Shown in pieces: positions 43,825 to 53,108 of a stretch of 64,000 bases of DNA. The notes under the pieces are model-generated. The model worked only from the letters and a program-made list of their open reading frames with translations. It had not been told where the DNA came from and searched no databases. The stretch's first letter is position 1. Each line of letters begins with the position of its first letter. The position numbers and the translations under genes were made by a program. Source of the stretch: JADCRZ01 sp041751095 (GTDB lineage Bacteria > Bacteroidota > Bacteroidia > Chitinophagales > Chitinophagaceae); NCBI GenBank assembly GCA_041751095.1, contig JBGSYC010000005.1, forward strand, positions 93,681 through 157,680. The letters run 5' to 3'.

Positions 43825-46800
43825 TTAGAGGGTTCTTTTTACCTCTTCTTCCTCGTATGCCTCAACGATATCACCAACTCTGAGGTCGTTATAATTTTTT
43901 ATTGTCAGCCCGCATTCCATGCCGGTAGGCACTTCTTTGATGTCATCCTTGTATCTCTTCAGCGATGCCAGTTCAGCAGTAGCACCTTCGCCGGTAGGGT
44001 AAATCACAATCCCATCCCGGATAAGCCGGATTTTAGAATTCCGGTTGATCTTTCCGTCAATAACCTGGCATCCCGCAACAGTTCCCTTGTCGAATTTGTA
44101 TACTTCTTTCACCTCTACATTGGCCACCACTTTTTCCTGGATCTTCGGCTCGAGCATTCCTTCCATTGCACTCTTTATCTCTTCTATGGCATTGTAGATA
44201 ATAGAATATGTTTTGATTTCTATATTTTCCTTTTCCGCAATCTTACTCGCCTGCAAAGACGGGCGTACCTGGAAGCCAACGATGATCGCATCAGATGCGG
44301 TCGCCAGCAACACGTCGCTTTCAGTAATTGCCCCAACAGCTTTATGTACTACCCGCACAGCAATCTCTTCTGTCGACAGCTTTTGCAATGAGTCGCTCAG
44401 GGCTTCGACTGACCCATCGAAATCTCCTTTTATAATGAGGTTTAGTTCTTTGAAGTTTCCCAGGGCAAGGCGGCGTCCGATCTCATCAAGGGTAATGTGC
44501 TTCTTTGTGCGTATCCCCTGCTCACGAAGAATCTGACCCCTGCGGCTCGCAGTTTCTTTGGCTTCACTCTCGTCTTCAAAAACCTTGAACTTTTCCCCCG
44601 CCTGTGGTGCCCCGTTCAGGCCGAGCAATAGTACAGGCGTAGATGGAGGAGCTTCCTCAACGCGTTTATTTCGCTCATTGAACATAGCTTTCACGCGCCC
44701 GAAGTGCTGTCCGGAGACGACAAGGTCACCCACCCGTAAACTTCCGCTTTGTACCAGTACTGTGGCCACATAACCCCTACCCTTATCGAGAGTTGCTTCA
44801 ATTATAGTTCCGTTAGCTTCCTTCCCGGGATTTGCCTTCAAATCCAGCAGTTCAGCTTCGAGCAATATCTTTTCGAGTAAAGAATCAACGTTGAGCCCGG
44901 TTTTGGCAGAAAGTTCCTGGCTTTGGTATTTACCGCCCCATTCTTCCACCAAAAGATTTAAGCCGGCCAACTGCTCACGAATCTTCTCCGGATTAGCGCC
45001 TTCCTTATCGATCTTATTGATGGCAAAGATCATGGGTACCTGTGCCGCCTGTGCGTGTGATATGGCCTCTTTGGTTTGAGGCATGATCGCATCATCAGCC
45101 GCAATAACGATTACAGCAATGTCCGTTACTTTTGCACCCCGTGCCCGCATGGCAGTAAATGCTTCGTGACCGGGAGTATCCAGGAAAGTGATGTGTTTGC
45201 CGTTGGCAAGCTCTACTTCATACGCTCCGATATGCTGCGTGATTCCTCCCGCTTCACCGGCCACAACCTTCGAACTCCTGATATAGTCAAGCAGGGACGT
45301 TTTACCATGGTCAACATGACCCATTATAGTTACTATGGGAGCCCGGTGCTTTAAATCATCAGGATCGTCGTCATCATCGTCTTCAGAGAATTCGTCAACG
45401 TCCTCCAATCCCATAAACTCCACATCATATCCGAATTCACTGGCTACAAGTTCGATCACTTCAGCGTCTAATCGCTGGTTAATAGAAACCATCATTCCAA
45501 GACTCATACACTTTCCGATAACATCGGCATAGCTTACATCCATAAGGTTGGCCAGTTCGCTGACGCTTATAAACTCGGTAACCTGGAGCTTATTATCCAG
45601 ATTGTCATCCGACCCCATCTGCTCGGCGAGTTCTTCTCTTTTGGCCCGGCGATATTTAGCTTTCAGGCTTTTACCCCTGCCACCGGAACCACTAAGCTTG
45701 GCTTGCGTTTCGCGTATTTTGTCCTGAATCTCTTTGGCATCAATCTCTTTTATTTCCCGCCGTGCCGGCCTTGGCCCCGCCGGCGCAGGCCCGGTTCTGG
45801 GTGGCGGTGTATTTGGCCCACGACGATCATTGCGCTGAAAATTCCCCGTACGCTGTGCAGGGTTAGGCGCCTGAGACGACCGTTGACCAGGGTTCTGCCC
45901 TGGAGGCGGTGGCTGCTGCCCCTGCCCTGGTGGAAACTGAGGCCTTTGGAAAGGGTTTTGCGCCGGCCTTGGGCCCGGGCCGGGACCTTGCTGCCTGCTA
46001 AATGGTTCACCGCGTTTCTCAACCGGTATCCTTTTCCTTTTCCGCTTCTCATCATTCGGCTTAGGCCGCGTATCGTTGCTCAGCGGCAGCTGAATTTTAC
46101 CCATGATCTTAGGGCCTTCCAGCTTATCTGCTTTAATATTTTCTATGACCGGAAGCTGAGGCTGAGTGTCATAAACCTCAGGAGCCGTTCCAGCAACCGT
46201 CGCCCCGATCTCGTCTATGGGCTGTATTGCCGGTATTACTTCATGCACCGGCTCTTCGGGCAATGTTGCTCTAACAGGCGGTAATTCCACCTCAGGTGCA
46301 GGAATGACGGCCGGTTGAGGCTCTGCAATATCCTGTGGTATTTCAATACCAGGCTTTTCGGCTTCTGCGTTCTCTGGTTGTGTTTTAGATATTTTCCTCG
46401 GGCGTGTGGAAGAATCGATTGCACTCAGGTCTATCTTGTCAAGAATCTTAGGGCTTTCCAGTTCTGGAACTTCGATGTTAGATAACGCTATAATATCGGG
46501 TAACTTAATGTCAGGCTTTTCTTCAACTACGGGTTCCGGCTTAAATTCTATTATTGGCTTTACAACTTCAGGAGCGGGCTTCTCTTCCTCTTTGATGATC
46601 TTTTTGGGTTCTTTCTTGAACACAATTTCTTCTTCATCCTTCTTCTTCTTCGTTTCAACGGATCCGCCCCTTGGCAAGTCTATCTGGTCGCTTTTGATCT
46701 TGGCAACCTTGTCGCCTTGAAACTCCTGTTGCAGAGAACGATACATATCCTCCGATAATTTGGAGGTAGGTTTAAGATCATCCTTATTAAATCCCTTGCC

Positions 46801-46884
46801 CGCTAAAAAATCAACAAGGGTGTCTTTACCTATGTTGAATTCTTTGGCGGCAGCCATGAGGCGTGGTGTAGTTACTTCTAACAT
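43825..46884 (-). CDS. infB: Translation initiation factor IF-2
   Basis: The GTPase that places initiator tRNA on the ribosome. At 1019 aa it has a long N-terminal extension: an IF2_N domain (TPRLMAAAKEFNIGKDT), then an acidic and proline-rich linker, a Pro/Gln/Gly-rich region (PPPGQNPGQRSSQAPNP) and a second IF2_N region. The G domain begins at GHVDHGKTSLLD (about 520) and includes DTPGHEAF and NKIDKEGAN. Domains II-IV follow with QVRPSLQASK near the C-terminus. It is the third gene after rimP and nusA, as in most bacteria. Confidence 0.96.
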   Translation of the reverse strand: MLEVTTPRLMAAAKEFNIGKDTLVDFLAGKGFNKDDLKPTSKLSEDMYRSLQQEFQGDKVAKIKSDQIDLPRGGSVETKKKKDEEEIVFKKEPKKIIKEEEKPAPEVVKPIIEFKPEPVVEEKPDIKLPDIIALSNIEVPELESPKILDKIDLSAIDSSTRPRKISKTQPENAEAEKPGIEIPQDIAEPQPAVIPAPEVELPPVRATLPEEPVHEVIPAIQPIDEIGATVAGTAPEVYDTQPQLPVIENIKADKLEGPKIMGKIQLPLSNDTRPKPNDEKRKRKRIPVEKRGEPFSRQQGPGPGPRPAQNPFQRPQFPPGQGQQPPPPGQNPGQRSSQAPNPAQRTGNFQRNDRRGPNTPPPRTGPAPAGPRPARREIKEIDAKEIQDKIRETQAKLSGSGGRGKSLKAKYRRAKREELAEQMGSDDNLDNKLQVTEFISVSELANLMDVSYADVIGKCMSLGMMVSINQRLDAEVIELVASEFGYDVEFMGLEDVDEFSEDDDDDDPDDLKHRAPIVTIMGHVDHGKTSLLDYIRSSKVVAGEAGGITQHIGAYEVELANGKHITFLDTPGHEAFTAMRARGAKVTDIAVIVIAADDAIMPQTKEAISHAQAAQVPMIFAINKIDKEGANPEKIREQLAGLNLLVEEWGGKYQSQELSAKTGLNVDSLLEKILLEAELLDLKANPGKEANGTIIEATLDKGRGYVATVLVQSGSLRVGDLVVSGQHFGRVKAMFNERNKRVEEAPPSTPVLLLGLNGAPQAGEKFKVFEDESEAKETASRRGQILREQGIRTKKHITLDEIGRRLALGNFKELNLIIKGDFDGSVEALSDSLQKLSTEEIAVRVVHKAVGAITESDVLLATASDAIIVGFQVRPSLQASKIAEKENIEIKTYSIIYNAIEEIKSAMEGMLEPKIQEKVVANVEVKEVYKFDKGTVAGCQVIDGKINRNSKIRLIRDGIVIYPTGEGATAELASLKRYKDDIKEVPTGMECGLTIKNYNDLRVGDIVEAYEEEEVKRTL

Positions 46885-47083
46885 TCGTAATTATAAACTG
46901 TTTGTTATCTTTTATTTTGTATAATCAAAAACACTTTTCCATTCTGCCGGTTCAAATTCTTACCTATATCAATCCCTGGCGTGTAAGGCGTGACAAGACT
47001 TGTAACAAAGTTATCTGCTTAGTTTTACACGCCGAAGTAAAATTTATTTTTTATTCTGATCCTGAATAACAATATCGGTTCCG

Positions 47084-48331
47084 CTATTCCTTTTCAAATT
47101 CCCCCTGTAAAACCTTTCTTACTTCTTCTATCGTTTCTTTTTCAAGATCGGTTCTTCTTTCCAGCTCTTCAGCAGTTAAATTCAACACGCTCCTGGCCGT
47201 GTCGCACCCGATGCGTTTAAGCTCATCAATTATCCAGGTTTCTATTTCATCGCTGAATTCTTCCAGATCGATGTCAAATTCTTCGGGTTCTCCTTCCATA
47301 TCGCGGAACACATCAATAGAGTATCCGGTCAATTCCTGAGCCAGTTTGATATTTACACCCCTTCTCCCGATAGCGAGTGAAACCTGGTCAGGCTTGAGAT
47401 ATACATCAGCATGCAACTTTTCTGCGTCAAGTTCCATAGAGCTGATCTTAGAAGGCGTTAACGAACGCTGAATAAGCAACTGGATGTTATTTGTCCAGTT
47501 GATAACGTCTATATTTTCATTCTTTAATTCCCTGACAATTCCATGAATGCGGCTTCCCTTCATCCCAACGCAGGCCCCTACGGGATCGATCCTGTCGTCG
47601 TAGGACTCTACGGCAACTTTGGCCCTTTCTCCGGGTTCACGAACAATTTTTTTCACCACTATCAATCCATCAAAAATTTCAGGCACTTCTATTTCAAGTA
47701 ATTTGGCAAGAAAAGACGGATGTGTGCGTGATAAGATGATGACCGGACTATTGTTTTTTAAGTCTACCTTTTTAACCACGGCCCGGATGGTTTCGCCTTT
47801 TTTAAAGTAATCCTGCGGTATCTGCTCGCTTTTCGGCAGTATCAATTCTCCTCCGTCTTCATCGAGCAACAGAATTTCCTTTTTCCACACCTGGTAAACT
47901 TCTGCGCTGATGATTTCACCCACACGATCGTTATATTTTTTAACCAAAACGTTCTTTTTCAGATCGCTGATACGGCTTGCAAGGGTTTGCTTTGCAGCCA
48001 GGATGGCACGTCTTCCGAAGTCCATAATGTCAATTCCTTCATACAATTCCTCACCAACTTCAAAATCAGGTTCGATTTTAGCAGCTTCTTTATAGGCAAC
48101 TTCGGCAAGCGGGTCAGCTACTTCGCCATCTGATACTATCATCCGGTGACGTACAATTTCAAGATCACCTTTTTCAGCATTTACAATTACATCGAAATTC
48201 TCATCACTTCCATATTTTTTACGAAGCAGGGTCTTAAATACATCTTCAACCACTTTCATCATGGTTGGACGGTCTATATTTTCAGCGTCCTTAAATTCCT
48301 GAAAAGCTTCTATCAAATTAATACTTGCCAT
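47084..48331 (-). CDS. nusA: Transcription termination/antitermination factor NusA
   Basis: Binds RNA polymerase and modulates pausing, termination and antitermination. N-terminal domain (about 1-120), S1 domain (about 130-200), then KH domains (about 230-350) with SRIHGIVRELKNENIDVI and SLAIGRRGVNIKLAQEL, the GRRGxN motif of the NusA KH domain. The C-terminal acidic repeats of E. coli NusA are mostly absent, and 415 aa is typical for Bacteroidota. It lies between rimP and infB. Confidence 0.96.
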   Translation of the reverse strand: MASINLIEAFQEFKDAENIDRPTMMKVVEDVFKTLLRKKYGSDENFDVIVNAEKGDLEIVRHRMIVSDGEVADPLAEVAYKEAAKIEPDFEVGEELYEGIDIMDFGRRAILAAKQTLASRISDLKKNVLVKKYNDRVGEIISAEVYQVWKKEILLLDEDGGELILPKSEQIPQDYFKKGETIRAVVKKVDLKNNSPVIILSRTHPSFLAKLLEIEVPEIFDGLIVVKKIVREPGERAKVAVESYDDRIDPVGACVGMKGSRIHGIVRELKNENIDVINWTNNIQLLIQRSLTPSKISSMELDAEKLHADVYLKPDQVSLAIGRRGVNIKLAQELTGYSIDVFRDMEGEPEEFDIDLEEFSDEIETWIIDELKRIGCDTARSVLNLTAEELERRTDLEKETIEEVRKVLQGEFEKE

Positions 48332-48383
48332 AGCACATTATATAGTTAAAATTGCCTGTTCCGGGGCTTCCGGAAAGGGTTAA

Positions 48384-48848
48384 TTAAAATACTACCTGGA
48401 TTTTTGTTGTTTTGATGTTATCCAGTAACAGATTATGCCTGACTACTTCCTTCTTTTTACCCCTGGCCTCTTCGATTACAATCTCTTTTTCTTCAACGGC
48501 TATCAGCCTGCCTTCCCTTTTTGTTCCGTCAGCGAGAACAGCTTCGACATTCCTCCCCACATTCTTTTGATACTGGCGGAAAATTTTCAGCGGTTCGTCA
48601 AGCCCGGGTGAGGAAACCTCAAGGGAAAAGTTACCTTCCGGGAACATTCCTGATTCTTCAAGCTGCTTATATATCAACCTGTTAAGTGATGCGCACTTTT
48701 CAATTGACATTCCGTTGTCGGCGTCAGCAAACACCTTTATATTATTGCCAGGGGTAATTCTGATCTCCACTAAAAAAATTTCCGGATCACTTTCAAGCGA
48801 TGATAGTGCTATTTCTGTTACTTTACTTCTCTGTAGTTCGTCTTTCAT
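48384..48848 (-). CDS. rimP: Ribosome maturation factor RimP
   Basis: Required for 30S subunit maturation. The conserved ADADNGMSIEKCASLNRLI-like segment and EVSSPGLDEPLK are present, as in the RimP family. The frame is open upstream to a GTG at 48887, but the leader hairpin at 48861-48884 lies inside that extension, so the ATG at 48848 (MKDELQRSKVTE, 154 aa) is the better start. It is the first gene of the rimP-nusA-infB operon. Confidence 0.92.
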   Translation of the reverse strand: MKDELQRSKVTEIALSSLESDPEIFLVEIRITPGNNIKVFADADNGMSIEKCASLNRLIYKQLEESGMFPEGNFSLEVSSPGLDEPLKIFRQYQKNVGRNVEAVLADGTKREGRLIAVEEKEIVIEEARGKKKEVVRHNLLLDNIKTTKIQVVF

Positions 48849-48860
48849 TGGGAAAAGAAG

Positions 48861-48884
48861 AAGGGAACGATTCACCGTTCCCTT
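48861..48884 (-). promoter_or_regulatory. Hairpin in the rimP leader
   Basis: A perfect 9-base stem (AAGGGAACG and CGTTCCCTT) with a 6-base loop lies 12 bases before the rimP ATG and inside the predicted 5' leader. A position this close to the start suggests a structure that influences translation or early transcript processing of the operon. Confidence 0.5.
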
Positions 48885-48902
48885 CACAAGTTCTTACCAA
48901 CA

Positions 48903-48934
48903 CAAAGATAAGGTAAATACCATATTCGTTCCAA
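48903..48934 (-). promoter_or_regulatory. Promoter of the rimP-nusA-infB operon
   Basis: On the - strand TTG (48932-48934) is followed after 21 bases by TATCTTTG (48903-48910), matching the Bacteroidota -33/-7 consensus with spacing inside the usual 17-23. Transcription would begin near 48897, upstream of the leader hairpin. Confidence 0.65.
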
Positions 48935-48967
48935 ATCTCCTATTAGATAAAGATTAACTAAAATAGA

Positions 48968-49243
48968 ATGACGGTATCCTTTAACTTTGCCTGGATAATG
49001 GGAACATTTTTAATCATACTTGGTATATACTTGCTGTACAACTTCATTGTTTACTTCGTAATCCCCATCTATAAAACTACGAAAAAGGTACAGGAACAAT
49101 TCCAGAATATGCAGCACTCCCAAAATGACTCAACGCCACGCAACCAGAAGCCATTTAATTCTTTCCAGAGTAATACCCGGGGTTCGGACCAGACTCAGGC
49201 AAATTCCAAAGACTATATTGATTTTGAAGAGATTAAGGATTGA
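48968..49243 (+). CDS. DUF4834 family small membrane protein
   Basis: A 91-aa protein with one N-terminal transmembrane helix (WIMGTFLIILGIYLLYNFIV) and a polar tail rich in Gln, Asn and Ser ending YIDFEEIKD. The helix plus charged YIDFEEIKD-like end is typical of the DUF4834 family of Bacteroidota, often found next to rimP or a divergent operon. Function unknown. It diverges from rimP across 119 bases. Confidence 0.75.
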   Translation: MTVSFNFAWIMGTFLIILGIYLLYNFIVYFVIPIYKTTKKVQEQFQNMQHSQNDSTPRNQKPFNSFQSNTRGSDQTQANSKDYIDFEEIKD

Positions 49244-49355
49244 CGTAATGCCACAATTGCGCCGGTTTCAGGGATGTAGCTTCCTGCCATATTTGCTTCC
49301 GTTTAAGCCGGCTATTTTTTAAAGCTCCGGCAGGAATAAATAAGATAGACAGCCA

Positions 49356-49982
49356 TCAATAATCTGCCAGCACATCCTCGATCGTTTCCGGGGATTTAAG
49401 ATATAACGCCATTATATTTACTGAACTGGCAGCCTCCACATTCGCAGGTGTGTCATCAATGAAGAGCGTTTCTTCAGCAACAAGGTTCTGCTCACGTAAC
49501 ACCTGCTGATAAATCTCTTTTCCCGGCTTCCGCAGTCCAAGGTCGTGTGAATAGTATGCTTTGTGAAAGCATCCATTTAACGAACTGTTATCTCCCGCAG
49601 ACTGCCTGTAGATATTTTGAAACGCATCATAATGGATAGCATTTGTATTGCTGAGCAGGAAAGTACGATAACTTTCTTTCAGGCGCTGCAGTAACCTTAT
49701 TCTTGGTAAAGGGAAATTAAGCAACATTGCATTCCACGCCACAACGATCTCCTCACGTGAAACACCGTTGGTATGTTTCTGCAAGGTTTCAATAAACTGG
49801 CCGGGTGTTATTTTGCCTGTCTCAAGATCTGCGAATAAGGCGCTTGCATGAAACTGGTTATACAATTCGCCGAAATTTTCAATGCCAAGGTTTACGAATG
49901 CCTGCTCAGTTTTTTTCATATCAATATTCAGGATTACTCCTCCAAGGTCGAATATGATGTTTTTAGTGCCGTTGTTTTTCAT
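49356..49982 (-). CDS. HAD family hydrolase (YihX-like phosphatase)
   Basis: A 208-aa haloacid-dehalogenase-fold phosphatase. Nucleophile Asp12 is in IIFDLGGVILNI; the second Asp of the usual DxD is replaced by Gly14, as in the YihX-type alpha-glucose-1-phosphatases. Motif II is LLSNTNAIHYD and motif III/IV are LGLRKPGKEIY and FIDDTPANVEAA. Substrate unknown. It lies 93 bases from the GH3 beta-glucosidase gene on the same strand, at the end of the polysaccharide locus. Confidence 0.88.
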   Translation of the reverse strand: MKNNGTKNIIFDLGGVILNIDMKKTEQAFVNLGIENFGELYNQFHASALFADLETGKITPGQFIETLQKHTNGVSREEIVVAWNAMLLNFPLPRIRLLQRLKESYRTFLLSNTNAIHYDAFQNIYRQSAGDNSSLNGCFHKAYYSHDLGLRKPGKEIYQQVLREQNLVAEETLFIDDTPANVEAASSVNIMALYLKSPETIEDVLADY

Positions 49983-50075
49983 AGATCTGAATCAGGATTA
50001 GCCTGATTTAATAACTATCCGTAAAACGATTTCGAACCCCTAATGTTGTTCCCTCCCCCCTTCGTTTACCTGTGC

Positions 50076-52367
50076 TCATTTTACAAGCCTGAACGTCGCC
50101 TCTTTCAGATCCTGAGCATTTGTTCCCGCGTACACTTTAAAGTCGCCGGGCTCAGCGGTCCAGTTCATATCCTTATCATAAAATTTCAGGTCTTCGGCCG
50201 AAAGGGTAAAAGTAAGCTGTTTTGATTCTCCTTTTTTAAAGAACACCTTATAAAAACCCCGGAGTTCTTTCAGCGGTCTTGTTACACTGGCTACCATATC
50301 GCGTATATAAAACTGGATCACCTCTTCGCCGTCATAATTCCCGGTATTGGTAACGGTTAATATCACGTCAATCTTCGCTCCCGGGGCTATTTCATTTTTG
50401 CTGAGCGTGATGTCGCTGTATTGAAAGGTGGTATAACTTAAACCATACCCAAAGGGATATAGCGGTGTATTCATCACGTCAAGGTACTTGGATGTATACT
50501 TATTTTCCGGATCAATTGGCCGCCCGGTATTTTTAGCGGCATAATAAATGGGTATCTGCCCAATATTGCGGGGGAAGGTGATCGTTAGCTTTCCCGCAGG
50601 GTTATAGTCGCCAAATAACACATCTGCGATGGCATTGCCAGCCTGGGTTCCAAGGAACCAGGTTTCAAGAATGGCGTTAATATTCTCGTTTTCCCAGGAG
50701 AGGGTGAGTGGCCTTCCGTTAGACAATACAAGGACAACCGGCTTGCCGGTGGCCTTCACCGCCCTTAACAATACCTGCTGGTTTTCGGGGATACTGATTT
50801 CTGAGCGGCTTGCAGCCTCACCGCTCATCCCCTGAGATTCCCCCAAGGCAATGACTACCACGTCAGCCCTGAGGGCTGTTTGCACTGCCTGCCTGACGAG
50901 GTCCGGAGCAGCCATGGAATCAACTGAAATGTTTCCACCATTGTTGTTGAGCTTCCGCAGCAATTCCTTGTCGTCGGTGATGTTGGCTCCTTTAGCGTAA
51001 AGGATATTTGCAGCGTGGCTCGCACTGTTTTGTATCCCTTCCAGCAGGCTGACTGCTTTGGTCCAGTCTCCTGCCGCGCTCCAGTTTCCAATCATATCTC
51101 TTTTTGAATCTGCAAGCGGGCCGATCACTGCAATTGTACCGCTCTTTTTAAGTGGCAGCAATTGATTTTGGTTTTTCAGCAGTACGATAGATTTCCTTGC
51201 GAGGTCTCTTGAAAAGCTGATGTGGTCAGCAGTCATAATATTTTTTGCTGCCCTTTCCTCGCTGATATAACGATAAGCGTCATCAAACAACCCGAGTTTA
51301 TATTTTGCTTCAAGAATTCTTTTCACAGAAAGATCAACTACCGCCATACTCACTTTTTTTTCGTCGATCAGTCTTTTCAACTGGCTGTAATATACCGAGC
51401 CCTGCATGTCCATATCCACACCTGCGTTGATGGCTAACCCTCCGGCTTCATATTCATTGGCGGCAACGCCATGACTGATCATCTCATTAATTGACGTATA
51501 ATCAGTAACAACGAAACCTTTAAAGCCCCACTGGTTGCGCAACAGGTCGGTCATCAGCCATTTATTTCCTGTTGCCGGAATGCCATCTACTTCGTTAAAA
51601 GATGTCATAACGCTTGCAGCGCCGGCATCGATGGCCGCCTTATACGGAGGTAAATAGGTTTCAAACATTTGCCGCCTGCTCATATCAACGGCGTTATAAT
51701 CACGGCCCGCCATGATAGCGCCATACAAGGCAAAGTGTTTAACGCAGGCGAGAATGGTATTGTATTTCCGAAGGTCGTCTCCCTGGTACCCGGTTACTTT
51801 TGCCACAGCGATTTTCGATCCCAGCCATGTGTCTTCACCGGTTCCTTCAGCCACACGTCCCCACCGTGGATCACGGGTAATATCAACCATTGGTGAGTAA
51901 GTCCAGTTAAGGCCATCTGCCGCTGCTTCGGTAGCTGCAATGGCAGCGCTCTTTTCCATTGCCGGCAGATCCCAGCTACAGGCTTCCGCGAGGGGAATGG
52001 GAAAAATTGTTTTATGCCCGTGTATTACATCATATCCAAAAAGCAATGGTATTTTAAGCCTTGTCTGCATAGCCATGTCCTGTAACTTCCTTACATAAGA
52101 AGGGGAATAAGCATTAAAGATGTTTCCGCACTTGCCGCTCAGGATATCCTGTTTGTAATTTTCCCTTATGGTAGGGCCGGTAACATCCATATCACTTGTC
52201 AGCAGGTTGAGCTGGCCTATTTTTTCTTCCACGGTCATCTTTTTCAACAGCGCATCAATGAACTTATTCATTGCTGCATCAGGAATATTGCTCTTCGTTT
52301 GTGCTTCGGCGTGACATACGATAGCCACGACCATGGTCAGCAGCAACCAACGTTTTGCGCTTATCAT
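50076..52367 (-). CDS. bglX: Beta-glucosidase, glycoside hydrolase family 3 (BglX-type)
   Basis: A secreted 763-aa enzyme that cuts glucosyl or similar units from the non-reducing ends of beta-linked oligosaccharides. Signal peptide ends AEAQ. The (beta/alpha)8 domain has ACVKHFALYG (Lys210/His211) and the catalytic nucleophile Asp289 in VVTDYTSINE. The C-terminal sandwich holds SIVLLKNQNQLLPLKKSG and LPFTLSAEDL-like fibronectin type III end (about 660-763). It is the distal gene of the polysaccharide locus, 10 bases after the SGNH gene. Confidence 0.92.
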   Translation of the reverse strand: MISAKRWLLLTMVVAIVCHAEAQTKSNIPDAAMNKFIDALLKKMTVEEKIGQLNLLTSDMDVTGPTIRENYKQDILSGKCGNIFNAYSPSYVRKLQDMAMQTRLKIPLLFGYDVIHGHKTIFPIPLAEACSWDLPAMEKSAAIAATEAAADGLNWTYSPMVDITRDPRWGRVAEGTGEDTWLGSKIAVAKVTGYQGDDLRKYNTILACVKHFALYGAIMAGRDYNAVDMSRRQMFETYLPPYKAAIDAGAASVMTSFNEVDGIPATGNKWLMTDLLRNQWGFKGFVVTDYTSINEMISHGVAANEYEAGGLAINAGVDMDMQGSVYYSQLKRLIDEKKVSMAVVDLSVKRILEAKYKLGLFDDAYRYISEERAAKNIMTADHISFSRDLARKSIVLLKNQNQLLPLKKSGTIAVIGPLADSKRDMIGNWSAAGDWTKAVSLLEGIQNSASHAANILYAKGANITDDKELLRKLNNNGGNISVDSMAAPDLVRQAVQTALRADVVVIALGESQGMSGEAASRSEISIPENQQVLLRAVKATGKPVVLVLSNGRPLTLSWENENINAILETWFLGTQAGNAIADVLFGDYNPAGKLTITFPRNIGQIPIYYAAKNTGRPIDPENKYTSKYLDVMNTPLYPFGYGLSYTTFQYSDITLSKNEIAPGAKIDVILTVTNTGNYDGEEVIQFYIRDMVASVTRPLKELRGFYKVFFKKGESKQLTFTLSAEDLKFYDKDMNWTAEPGDFKVYAGTNAQDLKEATFRLVK

Positions 52368-52377
52368 TTAATACTAT

Positions 52378-53046
52378 TTAATTTCTCATCAGGTAAGGTA
52401 ACAACGACTCCCGCCATATTTTGTATCCTTCCTGGTTCATGTGTAACATGTCCGGTCCAAATAATCTGGCATCCGGCTTACCGGCGGCATCGAGCATGCG
52501 GCTATACACATCAACATAGAAAACGTTAGACTGCTGCCACAGAAAATTTTTGATGATCTGATTGCCCTGTCTGATCACAGGTAAATATTTTTCCCGCGAA
52601 GGGCTCGGCTTCATTGATATAAATACGATCGGAACTCCCGGCAATTTCTGCCTGATCAGGCGAAATAAGCTCTTAAATCTTTCAGCAACGAGCGTAGAGC
52701 CGACGGTATCCGAGGCAATATCATTTTCGCCGCAGTAGATAACGATTTGCTTCGGCTGATATGGAATGATTATGTCTTCTGCATATCTTAACACGTGGGG
52801 CAGGCTTGATCCGCCAAATCCCCTGTTGAGCACCCGGTAGCCGGGAAACATCTCAGGGAGGTTTGTCCACTTTTGAATAGAAGAGCTCCCGGTGAAAAGG
52901 ATTGAGCCCTTTGCGGGCGGGTTTAGGCTGTCTTGTTTTTTAAATGCCTGTATTTCGTCGAAAAAAGGAGGCTTTGCATTCTGCGCGTATGCGGCGAAAG
53001 CTATTATCATCAACACGGGCAACAAAAGAAACTTGTAGTTAAACAT
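52378..53046 (-). CDS. Secreted SGNH/GDSL-type hydrolase
   Basis: A 222-aa exported esterase or acetylxylan-type esterase. Signal peptide MFNYKFLLLPVLMIIAFAAY ends AQ. Block I is ILFTGSSSIQKW with Ser55 the likely nucleophile, Gly in GFGGSSLPHVL, Asn in YCGENDIASD and His/Asp in DMLHMNQEGY. In the locus it may remove acyl groups from the oligosaccharide. The next gene (GH3) begins 10 bases downstream. Confidence 0.87.
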   Translation of the reverse strand: MFNYKFLLLPVLMIIAFAAYAQNAKPPFFDEIQAFKKQDSLNPPAKGSILFTGSSSIQKWTNLPEMFPGYRVLNRGFGGSSLPHVLRYAEDIIIPYQPKQIVIYCGENDIASDTVGSTLVAERFKSLFRLIRQKLPGVPIVFISMKPSPSREKYLPVIRQGNQIIKNFLWQQSNVFYVDVYSRMLDAAGKPDARLFGPDMLHMNQEGYKIWRESLLPYLMRN

Positions 53047-53108
53047 ATTGTATTTTAGGCGTTTTATTCATCTGTAACGGGTATCTGTTGTGTAACCACA
53101 TGGCACCG

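Noticed and set aside
45703..46284. 193-codon + strand ORF inside infB, rich in Arg and Trp
   Set aside because: It is the antisense of the proline- and acidic-rich linker of IF-2; its bias is a mirror of that region.
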